Assembly (NCBI GenBank): GCA_036435485.1
Contig: CM071600.1
Span: forward strand, 113,390,046-113,454,045
Length of the DNA: 64,000 bases
Direction: 5' to 3'
DNA from: Saposhnikovia divaricata
Lineage: Eukaryota; Streptophyta; Magnoliopsida; Apiales; Apiaceae
Shown here piece by piece: positions 1 through 11,499 of the stretch (positions are counted from its first letter, which is position 1; each line of letters opens with the position of its first letter). The position numbers and the translations under genes are program-made. Below the pieces are notes generated by a model that had not been told where the DNA came from, searched no databases, and saw only the letters and a list, made by a program, of their open reading frames with translations.

Positions 1-271
1 AAAATTTTCACAAATTTCTTGTTATTTTCTCGAAGTTGCACCCGAATTTTCCTACCGGCATCGGCTAATTCCGTTTTACTCTTTTTCCTACCCTCGTGAA
101 ATTCAGGTATGGGGGAGGAGTGTGTGCGTGTGTGAGTTGTTTTTCTTTCATAGTTTTTTAGAAAGTTTTCAGTCTCCGTCATCCCTTATCAGGTATTTCC
201 TCACCTTTCTTCTTTCTCATTTCTCTTGAATTTACATACATTGAGGACAATGCATGATTTAGGTATGGGGG
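1..271 (+). other. Non-coding internal sequence left of the tandem array
   Basis: AT-rich, no coding signal. It has a purine run GGTATGGGGGAGGAG (107-121) and a second (GGTATGGGGGGG, 262-273) directly after a GAGGACAATGC box. The second run has the same position and shape as the PPT-like run that ends each repeat unit, so it looks like the original left border of the expansion. Confidence 0.5.
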
Positions 272-1023
272 GGTTGTTAGTGTAAATATAAAAATCAGAA
301 AATCCAAAAAAATCAAAAAGAGTTCTTTTCGTAATCTAGTCTTGTTAATTGATTGCTAGTTGCTTGATGCACCCTTGCATGCTATGATAATCTTATGATC
401 CATTAACTTTTGTTTGAGAAGTGATTTGCTAAAGTTCTTGTTCACACACTTACACTAGCAAGGTGAAGCTAGTAGACTTATTTGAATTGTGCATGAAATT
501 AGAAGGTCATGATTAGGTGTAAGATGATTTGGTCTTCATGCTTTGAGTACAAGTAGGTGCATTGAGGATACCATTACTTGAGATTGATTATGTTTTACCA
601 CACCAAGTGAGTTTTGAGCCTATATGCACATCTTTTGCATTTATATTCGTTTGCTTGAGTGTCCACTTGTCATTTGCATCGCTAGCACTTGTTTGAGTTC
701 CTTCTTGAAATACATGACATTAATTGATGATAAAATGATAAAGGCACTTAGGAATAACCTATATTTCCAAATTATCCATACCATTCTTATGTGATCAATT
801 AGTTAACCCTTTGAGCTTAATCTTATTCTTTCGGTGACACACCACATTACTCGCCTAAGACCTTTTTCTTGTTTAGCCTTACGTATTCTTGATCCCATTT
901 TGTCAAAGGCTAGTAGGAACGTAAGGGAGCAATAAGGTGTGTGAAATAGGGTTTACTTTTGTTCATAACTTTTGTGGAAATATTTGTTGTTACCTTGATA
1001 GTCGATTTTCAAAATTAAATCTA

Positions 1024-1157
1024 AAGGAGGATTATTGTTACATTTATCATTTTCCATTATAAAAAAAAATGAAAGAAAAAAAAATGAAAAAAAAAAAAAA
1101 AGAAAAAGAAAAAAAAATTACATATGAGAGCATACTTATGTTTTTGTAATCCTCCTT
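1024..1157 (+). repeat. A-rich tract bracketed by an 11-bp inverted repeat (unit 1)
   Basis: AAGGAGGATTA (1024-1034) and its reverse complement TAATCCTCCTT (1147-1157) enclose a tract made almost only of A with scattered G and T. The same arrangement recurs in every unit (A-rich cores near 2705-2790, 4390-4485, 6075-6150, 7750-7825). The arms are constant while the A-rich core changes length between units. Confidence 0.75.
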
Positions 1158-1731
1158 CATTCGACTATTCAAGGCTTTTTGTTGAAAATAAAAAAAAATT
1201 GTGAAAGGAGGAAGTTTGGTGTTGTGCATAATATTCATGGTGACTACTAGCTTTTGACACTTCACCTTGCTTTGGCCTTTCTTGACATACCTTGTCCCTA
1301 ACCCCATTACAACCCTAATAAAGACCTTTTGATTATCATTATTAATGTATGTTGTGATTTAAGTTGGAATGATACCAAGTGTCAAGCATGCATTTGATTT
1401 TGTTGGAATTGAGTGATACACTTACCCTTGTTCTTGAGTGAATATTCTTTTGTGAGTGAAATGTGAGGTATTATTTGTTTTTTGCATAAGAGATCTCAAG
1501 TTTTGACTCTGAGGTGTGCTCTTGTAGACTTAGCATGGTTACCAATAATTTTTGCACTTGACATGAACTAATAATCACTCTTGCATGGTTCTTTAAGTAG
1601 ACTATGTGAATCCTTGCATTTACCACACCAAGACTTTGCAACTTCATTTTGATTCTTAAGTTGATGTATCATGAGAGGACATGTATGTGTGGTATGCATT
1701 GCCATGTGATCTTTTATTCAAGCTAGATGGA

Positions 1732-1845
1732 TTTTGTGGGTACATTCACTATAGGCCCTCACGAGACCTCACTCGTCCACTAGGGCTGCCTAGGGGTTTA
1801 AAGGGCTTGTTGCATATGCCAAATGCAACCGTCACACCTACGAAA
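1732..1845 (+). other. Conserved structured block, unit 1 (candidate RNA module)
   Basis: A 114-nt block with a consistent fold. Outer stem: TTTTGTGGGT (1732-1741) with ACCTACGAAA (1836-1845). Inner closing stem: TAGGCCCT (1752-1759) with AGGGCTTG (1802-1809). Inside it are two hairpins: ACGAG/CTCGT (1761-1765, 1772-1776) and CTAGG/CCTAG with a GCTG loop (1780-1784, 1789-1793). After it comes GTTGCAT/ATGCAAC (1809-1815, 1823-1829). The block is nearly identical to 31885-31999 in a different retroelement. Function unknown; the fold is inferred by eye. Confidence 0.6.
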
Positions 1846-3402
1846 AGGAGTATAGGACTTTTTATCTAGATTTTCTTTTTGTTTTTACTCGAGGACGAGC
1901 AAAAGATAGGTATGGGTTTTGGGTTGTTAGTGTAAATATAAAAATCAGAAAATCCAAAAAAATCAAAAAGAGTTCTTTTCGTATTCTAGTCTTGTTAATT
2001 GATTGCTAGTTGCTTGATGCACCCTTGCATGCTATGATAATCTTATGATCCATTAACTTTTGTTTGAGAAGTGATTTGCTAAAGTTCTTGTTCACACACT
2101 TACACTAGCAAGGTGAAGCTAGTAGACTTATTTGAATTGTGCATGAAATTAGAAGGTCATGATTAGGTGTAAGATGATTTGGTCTTCATGCTTTGAGTAC
2201 AAGTAGGTGCATTGAGGATACCATTACTTGAGATTGATTATGTTTTACCACACCAAGTGAGTTTTGAGCCTATATGCACATCTTTTGCATTTATATTCGT
2301 TTGCTTGAGTGTCCACTTGTCATTTGCATCGCTAGCACTTGTTTGAGTTCCTTCTTGAAATACATGACATTAATTGATGATAAAATGATAAAGGCACTTA
2401 GGAATAACCTATATTTCCAAATTTTCCACACCATTCTTATGTGATCAATTAGTTAACCCTTTGAGCTTAATCTTATTCTTTCGGTGACACACCACATTAC
2501 TCGCCTAAGACCTTTTTCTTGTTTAGCCTTACGTATTCTTGATCCCATTTTGTCAAAGGCTAGTAGGAACGTAAGGGAGCAATAAGGTGTGTGAAATAGG
2601 GTTTACTTTTGTTCATAACTTTTGTGGAAATATTTGTTGTTACCTTGATAGTCGATTTTCAAAATTAAATCTAAAGGAGGATTATTGTTACATTTATCAT
2701 TTTCCATTATAAAAAAAATGAAAGAAAAAAAAATGAAAAAAAAAAGAAAAAAAAAAAAAAAAAAAAGAAAAAAAAAAGAAAAAAAAAATTACATATGAGA
2801 GCATACTTATGTTTTTGTAATCCTCCTTCATTCGACTATTCAAGGCTTTTTGTTGAAAATAAAAAAAAATTGTGAAAGGAGGAAGTTTGGTGTTGTGCAT
2901 AATATTCATGGTGACTACTAGCTTTTGACACTTCACCTTGCTTTGGCCTTTCTTGACATACCTTGTCCCTAGCCCCATTACAACCCTAATAAAGACCTTT
3001 TGATTATCATTATTAATGTATGTTGTGATTTAAGTTGGAATGATACCAAGTGTCAAGCATGCATTTGATTTTGTTGGAATTGAGTGATACACTTACCCTT
3101 GTTCTTGAGTGAATATTCTTTTGTGAGTGAAATGTGAGGTATTATTTGTTTTTTGCATAAGAGATCTCAAGTTTTGACTCTGAGGTGTGCTCTTGTAGAC
3201 TTAGCATGGTTACCAATAATTTTTGCACTTGACATGAACTAATAATCACTCTTGCATGGTTCTTTAAGTAGACTATGTGAATCCTTGCATTTACCACACC
3301 AAGACTTTGCAACTTCATTTTGATTCTTAAGTTGATGTATCATGAGAGGACATGTATGTGTGGTATGCATTGCCATGTGCTCTTTTATTCAAGCTAGATG
3401 GA

Positions 3403-3516
3403 TTTTGTGGGTACATTCACTATAGGCCCTCACGAGACCTCACTCGTCCACTAGGGCTGCCTAGGGGTTTAAAGGGCTTGTTGCATATGCCAAATGCAAC
3501 CGTCACACCTACGAAA
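3403..3516 (+). other. Conserved structured block, unit 2
   Basis: Second copy of the 114-nt block, with all paired segments unchanged from unit 1. Confidence 0.6.
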
Positions 3517-5097
3517 AGGAGTATAGGACTTTTTATCTAGATTTTCTTTTTGTTTTTACTCGAGGACGAGCAAAAGATAGGTATGGGTTTTGGGTTGTTA
3601 GTGTAAATATAAAAATCAGAAAATCCAAAAAAATCAAAAAAATCAAAAAGAGTTCTTTTCGTATTCTAGTCTTGTTAATTGATTGCTAGTTGCTTGATGC
3701 ACCCTTGCATGCTATGATAATCTTATGATCCATTAACTTTTGTTTGAGAAGTGATTTGCTAAAGTTCTTGTTCACACACTTACACTAGCAAGGTGAAGCT
3801 AGTAGACTTATTTGAATTGTGCATGAAATTAGAAGGTCATGATTAGGTGTAAGATGATTTGGTCTTCATGCTTTGAGTACAAGTAGGTGCATTGAGGATA
3901 CCATTACTTGAGATTGATTATGTTTTACCACACCAAGTGAGTTTTGAGCCTATATGCACATCTTTTGCATTTATATTCGTTTGCTTGAGTGTCCACTTGT
4001 CATTTGCATCGCTAGCACTTGTTTGAGTTCCTTCTTGAAATACATGACATTAATTGATGATAAAATGATAAAGGCACTTAGGAATAACCTATATTTCCAA
4101 ATTATCCACACCATTCTTATGTGATCAATTAGTTAACCCTTTGAGCTTAATCTTATTCTTTCGGTGACACACCACATTACTCGCCTAAGACCTTTTTCTT
4201 GTTTAGCCTTACGTATTCTTGATCCCATTTTGTCAAAGGCTAGTAGGAACGTAAGGGAGCAATAAGGTGTGTGAAATAGGGTTTACTTTTGTTCATAACT
4301 TTTGTGGAAATATTTGTTTTTACCTTGATAGTCGATTTTCAAAATTAAATCTAAAGGAGGATTATTGTTACATTTATCATTTTCCATTATAAAAAAAATG
4401 AAAGAAAAAAAAATGAAAAAAAAAAAGAAAAAAAAAAGAAAAAAAAGAGAAAAAAGAAAAATAAAAGAAAAAGAAAAAAAATTTACATATGAGAGCATAC
4501 TTATGTTTTTGTAATCCTCCTTCATTCGACTATTCAAGGCTTTTTGTTGAAAATAAAAATAAATTGTGAAAGGAGGAAGTTTGGTGTTGTGCATAATATT
4601 CATGGTGACTACTAGCTTTTGACACTTCACCTTGCTTTGGCCTTTCTTGACATACCTTGTCCCTAGCCCCATTACAACCCTAATAAATACCTTTTGATTA
4701 TCATTATTAATGTATGTTGTAAATTTAAGTTGGAATGATACCAAGTGTCAAGCATGCATTTGATTTTGTTGGAATTGAGTGATACACTTACCCTTGTTCT
4801 TGAGTGAATATTCTTTTGTGAGTGAAATGTGAGGTATTATTTGTTTTTTGCATAAGAGATCTCAAGTTTTGACTCTGAGGTGTGCTCTTGTAGACTTAGC
4901 ATGGTTACCAATAATTTTTGCACTTGACATGAACTAATAATCACTCTTGCATGGTTCTTTAAGTAGACTATGTGAATCCTTGCATTTACCACACCAAGAC
5001 TTTGCAACTTCATTTTGATTCTTAAGTTGATGTATCATGAGAGGACATGTATGTGTGGTATGCATTTCCATGTGATCTTTTATTCAAGCTAGATGGA

Positions 5098-5211
5098 TTT
5101 TGTGGGTACATTCACTACAGGCCCTCACGAGACCTCACTCGTCCACTAGGGCTGCCTAGGGGTTTAAAGGGCTTGTTGCATATGCCAAATGCAACCGTCA
5201 CACCTACGAAA
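5098..5211 (+). other. Conserved structured block, unit 3 (pair-preserving change)
   Basis: Third copy. The first base of the inner closing stem is C instead of T, turning a U-G pair into C-G, so pairing is kept or strengthened. Confidence 0.6.
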
Positions 5212-6762
5212 AGGAGTATAGGACTTTTTATCTAGATTTTCTTTTTGTTTTTACTCGAGGACGAGCAAAAGATAGGTATGGGTTTTGGGCTGTTAGTGTA
5301 AATATAAAAATCAGAAAATCCAAAAAAATCAAAGAGAGTTCTTTTCGTATTCTAGTCTTGTTAATTGATTGCTAGTTGCTTGATGCACCCTTTCATGCTA
5401 TGATAATCTTATGATCCATTAACTTTTGTTTGAGAAGTGATTTGCTAAAGTTCTTGTTCACACACTTACACTAGCAAGGTGAAGCTAGTAGACTTATTTG
5501 AATTGTGCATGAAATTAGAAGGTCATGATTAGGTGTAAGATGATTTGGTCTTCATGCTTTGAGTACAAGTAGGTGCATTGAGGATACCATTACTTGAGAT
5601 TGATTATGTTTTACCACACCAAGTGAGTTTTGAGCCTATATGCACATCTTTTGCATTTATATTCGTTTACTTGAGTGTCCACTTGTCATTTGCATCGCTA
5701 GCACTTGTTTGAGTTCCTTCTTGAAATACATGACATTAATTGATGATAAAATGATAAAGGCACTTAGGAATAACCTATATTTCCAAATTATCCACACCAT
5801 TCTTATGTGATCAATTAGTTAACCCTTTGAGCTTAATCTTATTCTTTCGGTGACACACCACATTACTCGCCTAAGACCTTTTTCTTGTTTAGCCTTACGT
5901 ATTCTTGATCCCATTTTGTCAAAGGCTAGTAGGAACGTAAGGGAGCAATAAGGTGTATGAAATAGGGTTTACTTTGGTTCATAACTTTTGTGGAAATATT
6001 TGTTGTTACCTTGATAGTCGATTTTCAAAATTAAATCTAAAGGAGGATTATTGTTACATTTATCATTTTCCATTATAAAAAAAAATGAAAGAAAAAAAAA
6101 TGAAAAAAAAAAAAGAAAAAAGAAAAAAAAAAGAAAAAGAAAAAAAATTTACATATGAGAGCATACTTATGTTTTTGTAATCCTCCTTCATTCGACTATT
6201 CAAGGCTTTTTGTTGAAAATAAAAAAAAATTGTGAAAGGAGGAAGTTTGGTGTTGTGCATAATATTCATGGTGACTACTAGCTTTTGACACTTCACCTTG
6301 CTTTGGCCTTTCTTGACATACCTTGTCCCTAGCCCCATTACAACCCTAATAAAGACCTTTTGATTATCATTATTAATGTATGTTGTGATTTAAGTTGGAA
6401 TGATACCAAGTGTCAAGCATGCATTTGATTTTGTTGGAATTGAGTGATACACTTACCCTTGTTCTTGAGTGAATATTCTTTTGTGAGTGAAATGTGAGGT
6501 ATTATTTGTTTTTTGCATAAGAGATCTCAAGTTTTGACTCTGAGGTGTGCTCTTGTAGACTTAGCATGGTTACCAATAATTTTTGCACTTGACATGAACT
6601 AATAATCACTCTTGCATGGTTCTTTAAGTAGACTATGTGAATCCTTGCATTTACCACACCAAGACTTTGCAACTTCATTTTGATTCTTAAGTTGATGTAT
6701 CATGAGAGGACATGTATGTGTGGTATGCATTGCCATGTGATCTTTTATTCAAGCTAGATGGA

Positions 6763-6876
6763 TTTTGTGGGTACATTCACTATAGGCCCTCACGAGACCT
6801 CACTCGTCCACTAGGGCTGCCTAGGGGTTTAAAGGGCTTGTTGCATATGCCAAATGCAACCGTCACACCTACGAAA
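6763..6876 (+). other. Conserved structured block, unit 4
   Basis: Fourth copy of the 114-nt block, matching unit 1 in all paired segments. Confidence 0.6.
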
Positions 6877-8438
6877 AGGAGTATAGGACTTTTTATCTAG
6901 ATTTTCTTTTTGTTTTTACTCGAGGACGAGAAAAAGATAGGTATGGGTTTTGGGTTGTTAGTGTAAATATAAAAATCAGAAAATCCAAAAAAATCAAAAA
7001 AAATCAAAAAGAGTTCTTTTCGTATTCTAGTCTTGTTAATTGATTGCTAGTTGCTTGATGCACCCTTGCATGCTATGATAATCTTATGATCCATTAACTT
7101 TTGTTTGAGAAGTGATTTGCTAAAGTTCTTGTTCACACACTTACACTAGCAAGGTGAAGCTAGTAGACTTATTTGAATTGTGCATGAAATTAGAAGGTCA
7201 TGATTAGGTGTAAGATGATTTGGTCTTCATGCTTTGAGTACAAGTAGGTGCATTGAGGATACCATTACTTGAGATTGATTATGTTTTACCACACCAAGTG
7301 AGTTTTGAGCCTATATGCACATCTTTTGCATTTATATTCGTTTGCTTGAGTGTCCACTTGTCATTTGCATCGCTAGCACTTGTTTGAGTTCCTTCTTGAA
7401 ATACATGACATTAATTGATGATAAAATGATAAAGGCACTTAGGAATAACCTATATTTCCAAATTATCCATACCATTCTTATGTGATCAATTAGTTAACCC
7501 TTTGAGCTTAATCTTATTCTTTCGGTGACACACCACATTACTCGCCTAAGACCTTTTTCTTGTTTAGCCTTACGTATTCTTGATCCCATTTTGTCAAAGG
7601 CTAGTAGGAACGTAAGGGAGCAATAAGGTGTGTGAAATAGGGTTTACTTTTGTTCATAACTTTTGTGGAAATATTTGTTGTTACCTTGATAGTCGATTTT
7701 CAAAATTAAATCTAAAGGAGGATTATTGTTACATTTATCATTTTCCATTATAAAAAAAATGAAAAGAAAAATGAAAAAAAAAAGAAAAAAAAGAAAAAAA
7801 AAGAAAAAAAAGAAGAAAAAAAATTTACATATGAGAGCATACTTATGTTTTTGTAATCCTCCTTCATTCGACTATTCAAGGCTTTTTGTTGAAAATAAAA
7901 ATAAATTGTGAAAGGAGGAAGTTTGGTGTTGTGCATAATATTCATGGTGACTACTAGCTTTTGACACTTCACCTTGCTTTGGCCTTTCTTGACATAACTT
8001 GTCCCTAGCCCCATTACAACCCTAATAAAGACCTTTTGATTATCATTATTAATGTATGTTGTGATTTAAGTTGGAATGATACCAAGTGTCAAGCATGCAT
8101 TTGATTTTGTTGGAATTGAGTGATACACTTACCCTTGTTCTTGAGTGAATATTCTTTTGTGAGTGAAATGTGAGGTATTATTTGTTTTTTGCATAAGAGA
8201 TCTCAAGTTTTGACTCTGAGGTGTGCTCTTGTAGACTTAGCATGGTTACCAATAATTTTTGCACTTGACATGAACTAATAATCACTCTTGCATGGTTCTT
8301 TAAGTAGACTATGTGAATCCTTGCATTTACCACACCAAGACTTTGCAACTTCATTTTGATTCTTAAGTTGATGTATCATGAGAGGACATGTATGTGTGGT
8401 ATGCATTGCCATGTGATCTTTTATTCAAGCTAGATGGA

Positions 8439-8552
8439 TTTTGTGGGTACATTCATTATAGGCCCTCACGAGACCTCACTCGTCCACTAGGGCTGCCTAG
8501 GGGTTTAAAGGGCTTGTTGCATATGCCAAATGCAACCGTCACACCTACGAAA
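8439..8552 (+). other. Conserved structured block, unit 5 (next to the LTR)
   Basis: Fifth copy; one C-to-T change lies in an unpaired joining segment (ATTCATTATA). It lies about 80 bp upstream of the LTR, the position the block also has in the second element (31885-31999, LTR at 32067). Confidence 0.6.
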
Positions 8553-8597
8553 AGGAGTATAGGACTTTTTATCTAGATTTTCTTTTTGTTTTTACTC

Positions 8598-8628
8598 GAG
8601 GACGAGCAAAAGATAGGTATGGGGCATT
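8598..8628 (+). promoter_or_regulatory. GAGGACGAGCA box and polypurine tract
   Basis: GAGGACGAGCAAAAGATAGG is followed by TATGGGGCATT and then the LTR start TGATAAG. The place next to the 3' LTR and the purine bias fit the plus-strand primer (PPT). The second element has GAGGACAAGCA plus a G-rich tract in the same place (32036-32066). Confidence 0.6.
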
Positions 8629-9650
8629 TGATAAGTGCATATTTTTGCATATTTTATTTACCTATTTATTGCTTGAACTCATGTTTTAATATTTTATTTT
8701 GTTGCATTTCAGGAAAATCGTAAATAAATAAAGAAATGACAAAATAAATAAATAAAGTGCAAGGAAGGGAAAAAGGAGGAAGAAAAAGGACCAAAAATGA
8801 AAGAAGGAAAAGAATTAGGAGCTTGGAGCAAACGGAATATTTCAAGACAAGTGGAAGGTGGAGATCATCCCAACACATTAGCAAAGTGTATGGCCAAGAT
8901 CAACTCTTCAAAGCTTAAGGGGGAAGGAAACATATAGATGACTAGGATTTCACCACCACACAACCCAAATGTATGGTGGGGATTTACCCAACACCCCCCT
9001 TAACCCTAATTCATATCCTATAAATACCCCCTCACCCCCCTTGTATTTAGTAACTTAAATTTTAGGTTAGTTTTATTTTCTTGTATTTCTTTTCTTAGTT
9101 TCAAATCTTGTAAACACTCCTATTATAATTAATGCAATTTTTATTTTCTTTACTTCTTGTCTTGCTCTTTCGTTATTGTTGCCATGTTTCGTTATTTTCG
9201 TAAATCCCGTTGCTAACTACTTGGGATTGAAAGTAACGAAACTTTAATTTCTTGCTCCTTGTTATAATTTTTAATTTTGAGCCCCTTTAAATCTCAATTT
9301 TATTGTGGGTTAAAAATTTTAAATTACCGTTTTAATTTTTAATTCGTAGTTTGCTCCTTTAAAAATTAATTTTATTGTGGGCCATTTAATCTCAAATTAT
9401 CGTTTTAGTGTAATTTAATTCCGTAGTTAACTTTATTTTATTTGTACTATATTTTTTTTAAAAAAAATTAGTTTCATGTTAATTAATTAGTTTTAAGCCT
9501 TCTTTTGTTTGTAAATTCGAAGCATCTTATCATATCCCCTGTTTTGTTTTCCCTGAATCATCAACGACCCCAATTTTGTTTTCATCTCTTTCTTTTCTTA
9601 AATTCCCCTCTTCTTCTCCACAAAAACAAATGATCAAATCTCTCTACCTA

Positions 9651-9706
<56 letters not shown>

Positions 9707-11223
9707 TTCCCCCCCTCACAAATCCTCTAACAATTCTTATCTGTTTCTTTTTTTTCTGTTCTTCGATTCATACGCCCACATACGGACCTCCTTTCCTCTC
9801 CTTTCTTTTCGTCCATTACAAACGCCACGAACACAACCCCCTGTCTCTCTCTGTTTTAATTCTCTAAAACCCACTCCCCCTTCTTATTTATTTTTCTCTT
9901 CGTTTGTAATTCCGTTTCCTTTTTATTTCGCTGTAATAACGAATCCGAGTGGTGGTGTTTGTGTTGAATTATGGTAGTCTGAAGTCTGTGGTCTGTCGAA
10001 TTGTGTTTTGTTCGCTACTGTAGTTCGTAGATTTATTGTTTTGAGTTTGTTTGTCGAGGTTGTAGTTGTTGAGTTAATGAATCTGTTTGATGACTGCGTT
10101 TGCTGAGTTTGTTCATGATTCCGAGTTGTAATGGATGTGTTTTCCGAGTATGCTGAGTTCTCATTGTGATTTGCCGAGTCAATTGAGTCACTTTCTTTCG
10201 AGTTCTATGAGTCCATGTTGTTGTTAGTTAGTGTAGTCTTCGTCTGTTAAATTTTTGTGCGTTTGTCGAGTTTGGGTCTTTGCTGAGTTAAGTTGGTTCT
10301 GTGTTTAAAGCTGCCGAATTGTTACGAATTCTGTGTTTAAAAATCTGTTGGTGCTGTGTTTTGTTCTATGGATTAACGCTGTTTTAAGTTAAGTTGTTGC
10401 TGGTAACTGAGTTCGTGCTTTCATTTGCTGGTTCTGAAATCGTTTTGTGGTTGTACTGCTGGGAAAATTCCTGTGAATTGCTGAGTTATGTTCTGTGTTC
10501 GATTGTCCGAGTTAACTCAGTCACATCTTGCGAGTTCTGAGTTCAAGAGTATGGATCATTGTTGTTAATTATGTTTCCTGTGAACTTATGCTAAAATCTG
10601 ATGGTGCTTGTGAGTTTTTGTCATTATGGAGTTCGCGAGTTAACGTTTGTCGCCAAGTTAATTTCTGCGTAGCCAGTCTGAGTAATTTTCTTTCTAGTAT
10701 AGTCGAATGTCAAGTTAATGTTTTCTATAGATACGGTTTTATTATCGAATTCTGGGTATCTTTGGCCTTATTTTGTTTGAATGTTTCTGCAATTTGGTTT
10801 TGTTTCTGTATATATAGTTTGTGACAGATTGGCCGTTTTGTTTCGAGATGGGTTCATTCAAAATTTTCTAAAATTTTTCTGGAATTAAATTTTAATTTGG
10901 TATCAAATTTTGTTTTAAAATCAAACTTAGTTTAATTCGAATTTAGGAGTTTTAGGAATATTTTAGAATAATTTAGATTTTTAAAATAATTTAGTTATTT
11001 AATTTCCTTTTTCAAAATTAGTTTAAAATTTTCTTTTACGAATTAATTAGATTAGATAGCTTAAATCAAACTTTCCAAAATCCAAAAATCAAATCTTTCT
11101 AACTCGATTAAATTAGAAATTAAGATTGCGAAAATAAATAGTCCCTGAGGAACGAATCATTAAATTTTACAACGAAACGAATTGTGCGCTTGCGATTCAA
11201 ATGTCATTTATTTTAGCACAACA
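8629..11223 (+). repeat. 3' LTR of the Tat/Athila-type element (about 2.6 kb)
   Basis: It starts TGATAAGTGCATATTTTTGC, the same TGATAARTG start as the LTRs at 27504 and 52793. Inside are a TATA-like CTATAAATACC (about 9018-9028), a TC-rich leader region with a TC microsatellite (9655-9700), and a long AT-rich tail. A box GTCCCTGAGGAACGA (11141-11155) matches the LTR-end boxes at 28721-28739 and 54065-54080. The end is placed at a terminal ACAACA around 11223, a few bases uncertain because the partner LTR is outside the window. The short ORFs at 9576-9977 and 10528-10824 are not coding by appearance. Confidence 0.55.
9655..9700 (+). repeat. (TC)n microsatellite
   Basis: About 23 uninterrupted TC units in the presumed transcribed leader part of the LTR. 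Confidence 0.95.
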
Positions 11224-11226
11224 ACA

Positions 11227-11490
11227 ATGAAAGCTGATATGGTAGACTCTGCACCTCAAACTCGAATACGCCTAAGTGAGCAAAACATCTATACACTCAT
11301 TGATGCAGAACCTCGTTCTGATGTCGTTGTTCAGAACCCTCATATCAGTCGTAATAAAGGTTGTGGGAGTATGATAAAAAGTGAGAAAGAAAAAGCTATG
11401 GCTGCTAGCAGTGATAAGCGAAGAAGATGCAGCAAATGCAATGAGGTAGCTGGACACAATGCTCGCACATGTCCGAAGCCAAAAAATTAG
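11227..11490 (+). pseudogene. 3' terminal fragment of a FAR1/FRS-like MULE transposase (zinc knuckle)
   Basis: An open frame of 88 codons ends with a basic stretch and the zinc-knuckle motif CSKCNEVAGHNARTC (C-x2-C-x4-H-x4-C), followed by PKPKN and a stop. Upstream residues read NPHISRNKGCG then KSEKEKA. That layout, a short linker with KGCG and a lysine-rich run before a C-terminal CCHC knuckle, is typical of the C-terminus of FAR1/FHY3-related MULE transposases. The DDE domain is missing. The retrotransposon LTR ends directly upstream, so the rest was probably cut off by that insertion. TTTTAG just upstream (11211-11216) could also be read as a splice acceptor, but the LTR-end explanation fits better. 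Confidence 0.55.
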
Positions 11491-11499
11491 TCTTTTTGC

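Larger units (their letters stand above)
272..8621 (+). repeat. Tandem array of five ~1.67 kb units (retroelement 3' UTR expansion)
   Basis: Five head-to-tail copies begin at about 272, 1922, 3593, 5289 and 6953 with (G)GTTGTTAGTGTAAATATAAA. Unit lengths are about 1650, 1671, 1696, 1664 and 1676 bp. By eye the copies differ by scattered single changes and by the length of an A-rich tract near the middle. Each unit holds, in order, a unique-sequence block, an A-rich tract flanked by an 11-bp inverted repeat, a 114-nt structured block, and a GAGGACGAGCA box with a purine run. Both strands show recurrent short ORFs (62 codons on +, about 90 codons on -) that do not look like real proteins. 3' UTR expansion into satellite-like repeats is known in Tat/Ogre-type elements. 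Confidence 0.9.
1..11223 (+). mobile_element. 3' part of Ty3/Gypsy Tat/Athila-type LTR retrotransposon
   Basis: The window opens inside the 3' untranslated region of a large LTR retrotransposon. Seen directly: a GAGGACAATGC box followed by a G-rich polypurine-like run (about 244-275), five tandem 3' UTR units, a last GAGGACGAGCA box with a purine run (8598-8624), and then an LTR starting TGATAAGTGCAT at 8629. The GAGGACAA box next to a G-rich tract, and tandem expansion of the 3' UTR, are known features of the Tat/Ogre/Athila branch of plant Ty3/Gypsy elements. No gag-pol is in the window; it should lie to the left. The right end at about 11223 is inferred from an LTR-end box (GTCCCTGAGGAACGA, 11141-11155) shared with two other LTRs here and from a terminal CA. 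The element seems to have landed in a MULE transposase gene, whose last exon follows directly. Confidence 0.65.

Noticed and set aside
1047..1307. Recurrent ~90-codon minus-strand ORFs with long Phe runs in every tandem unit
   Set aside because: The Phe runs are just the A-rich tract read on the other strand, and length changes with the tract.
1681..1869. 62-codon + strand ORF conserved in all five tandem units (and partly at 31831-32013)
   Set aside because: Conservation follows the structured nucleotide block, not codon positions; paired segments and an inverted repeat explain it better. The second copy starts differently and diverges outside the block.
9576..9977. 133-codon ORF with Ser-Leu repeats
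   Set aside because: It is the (TC)n microsatellite and pyrimidine-rich LTR leader translated.
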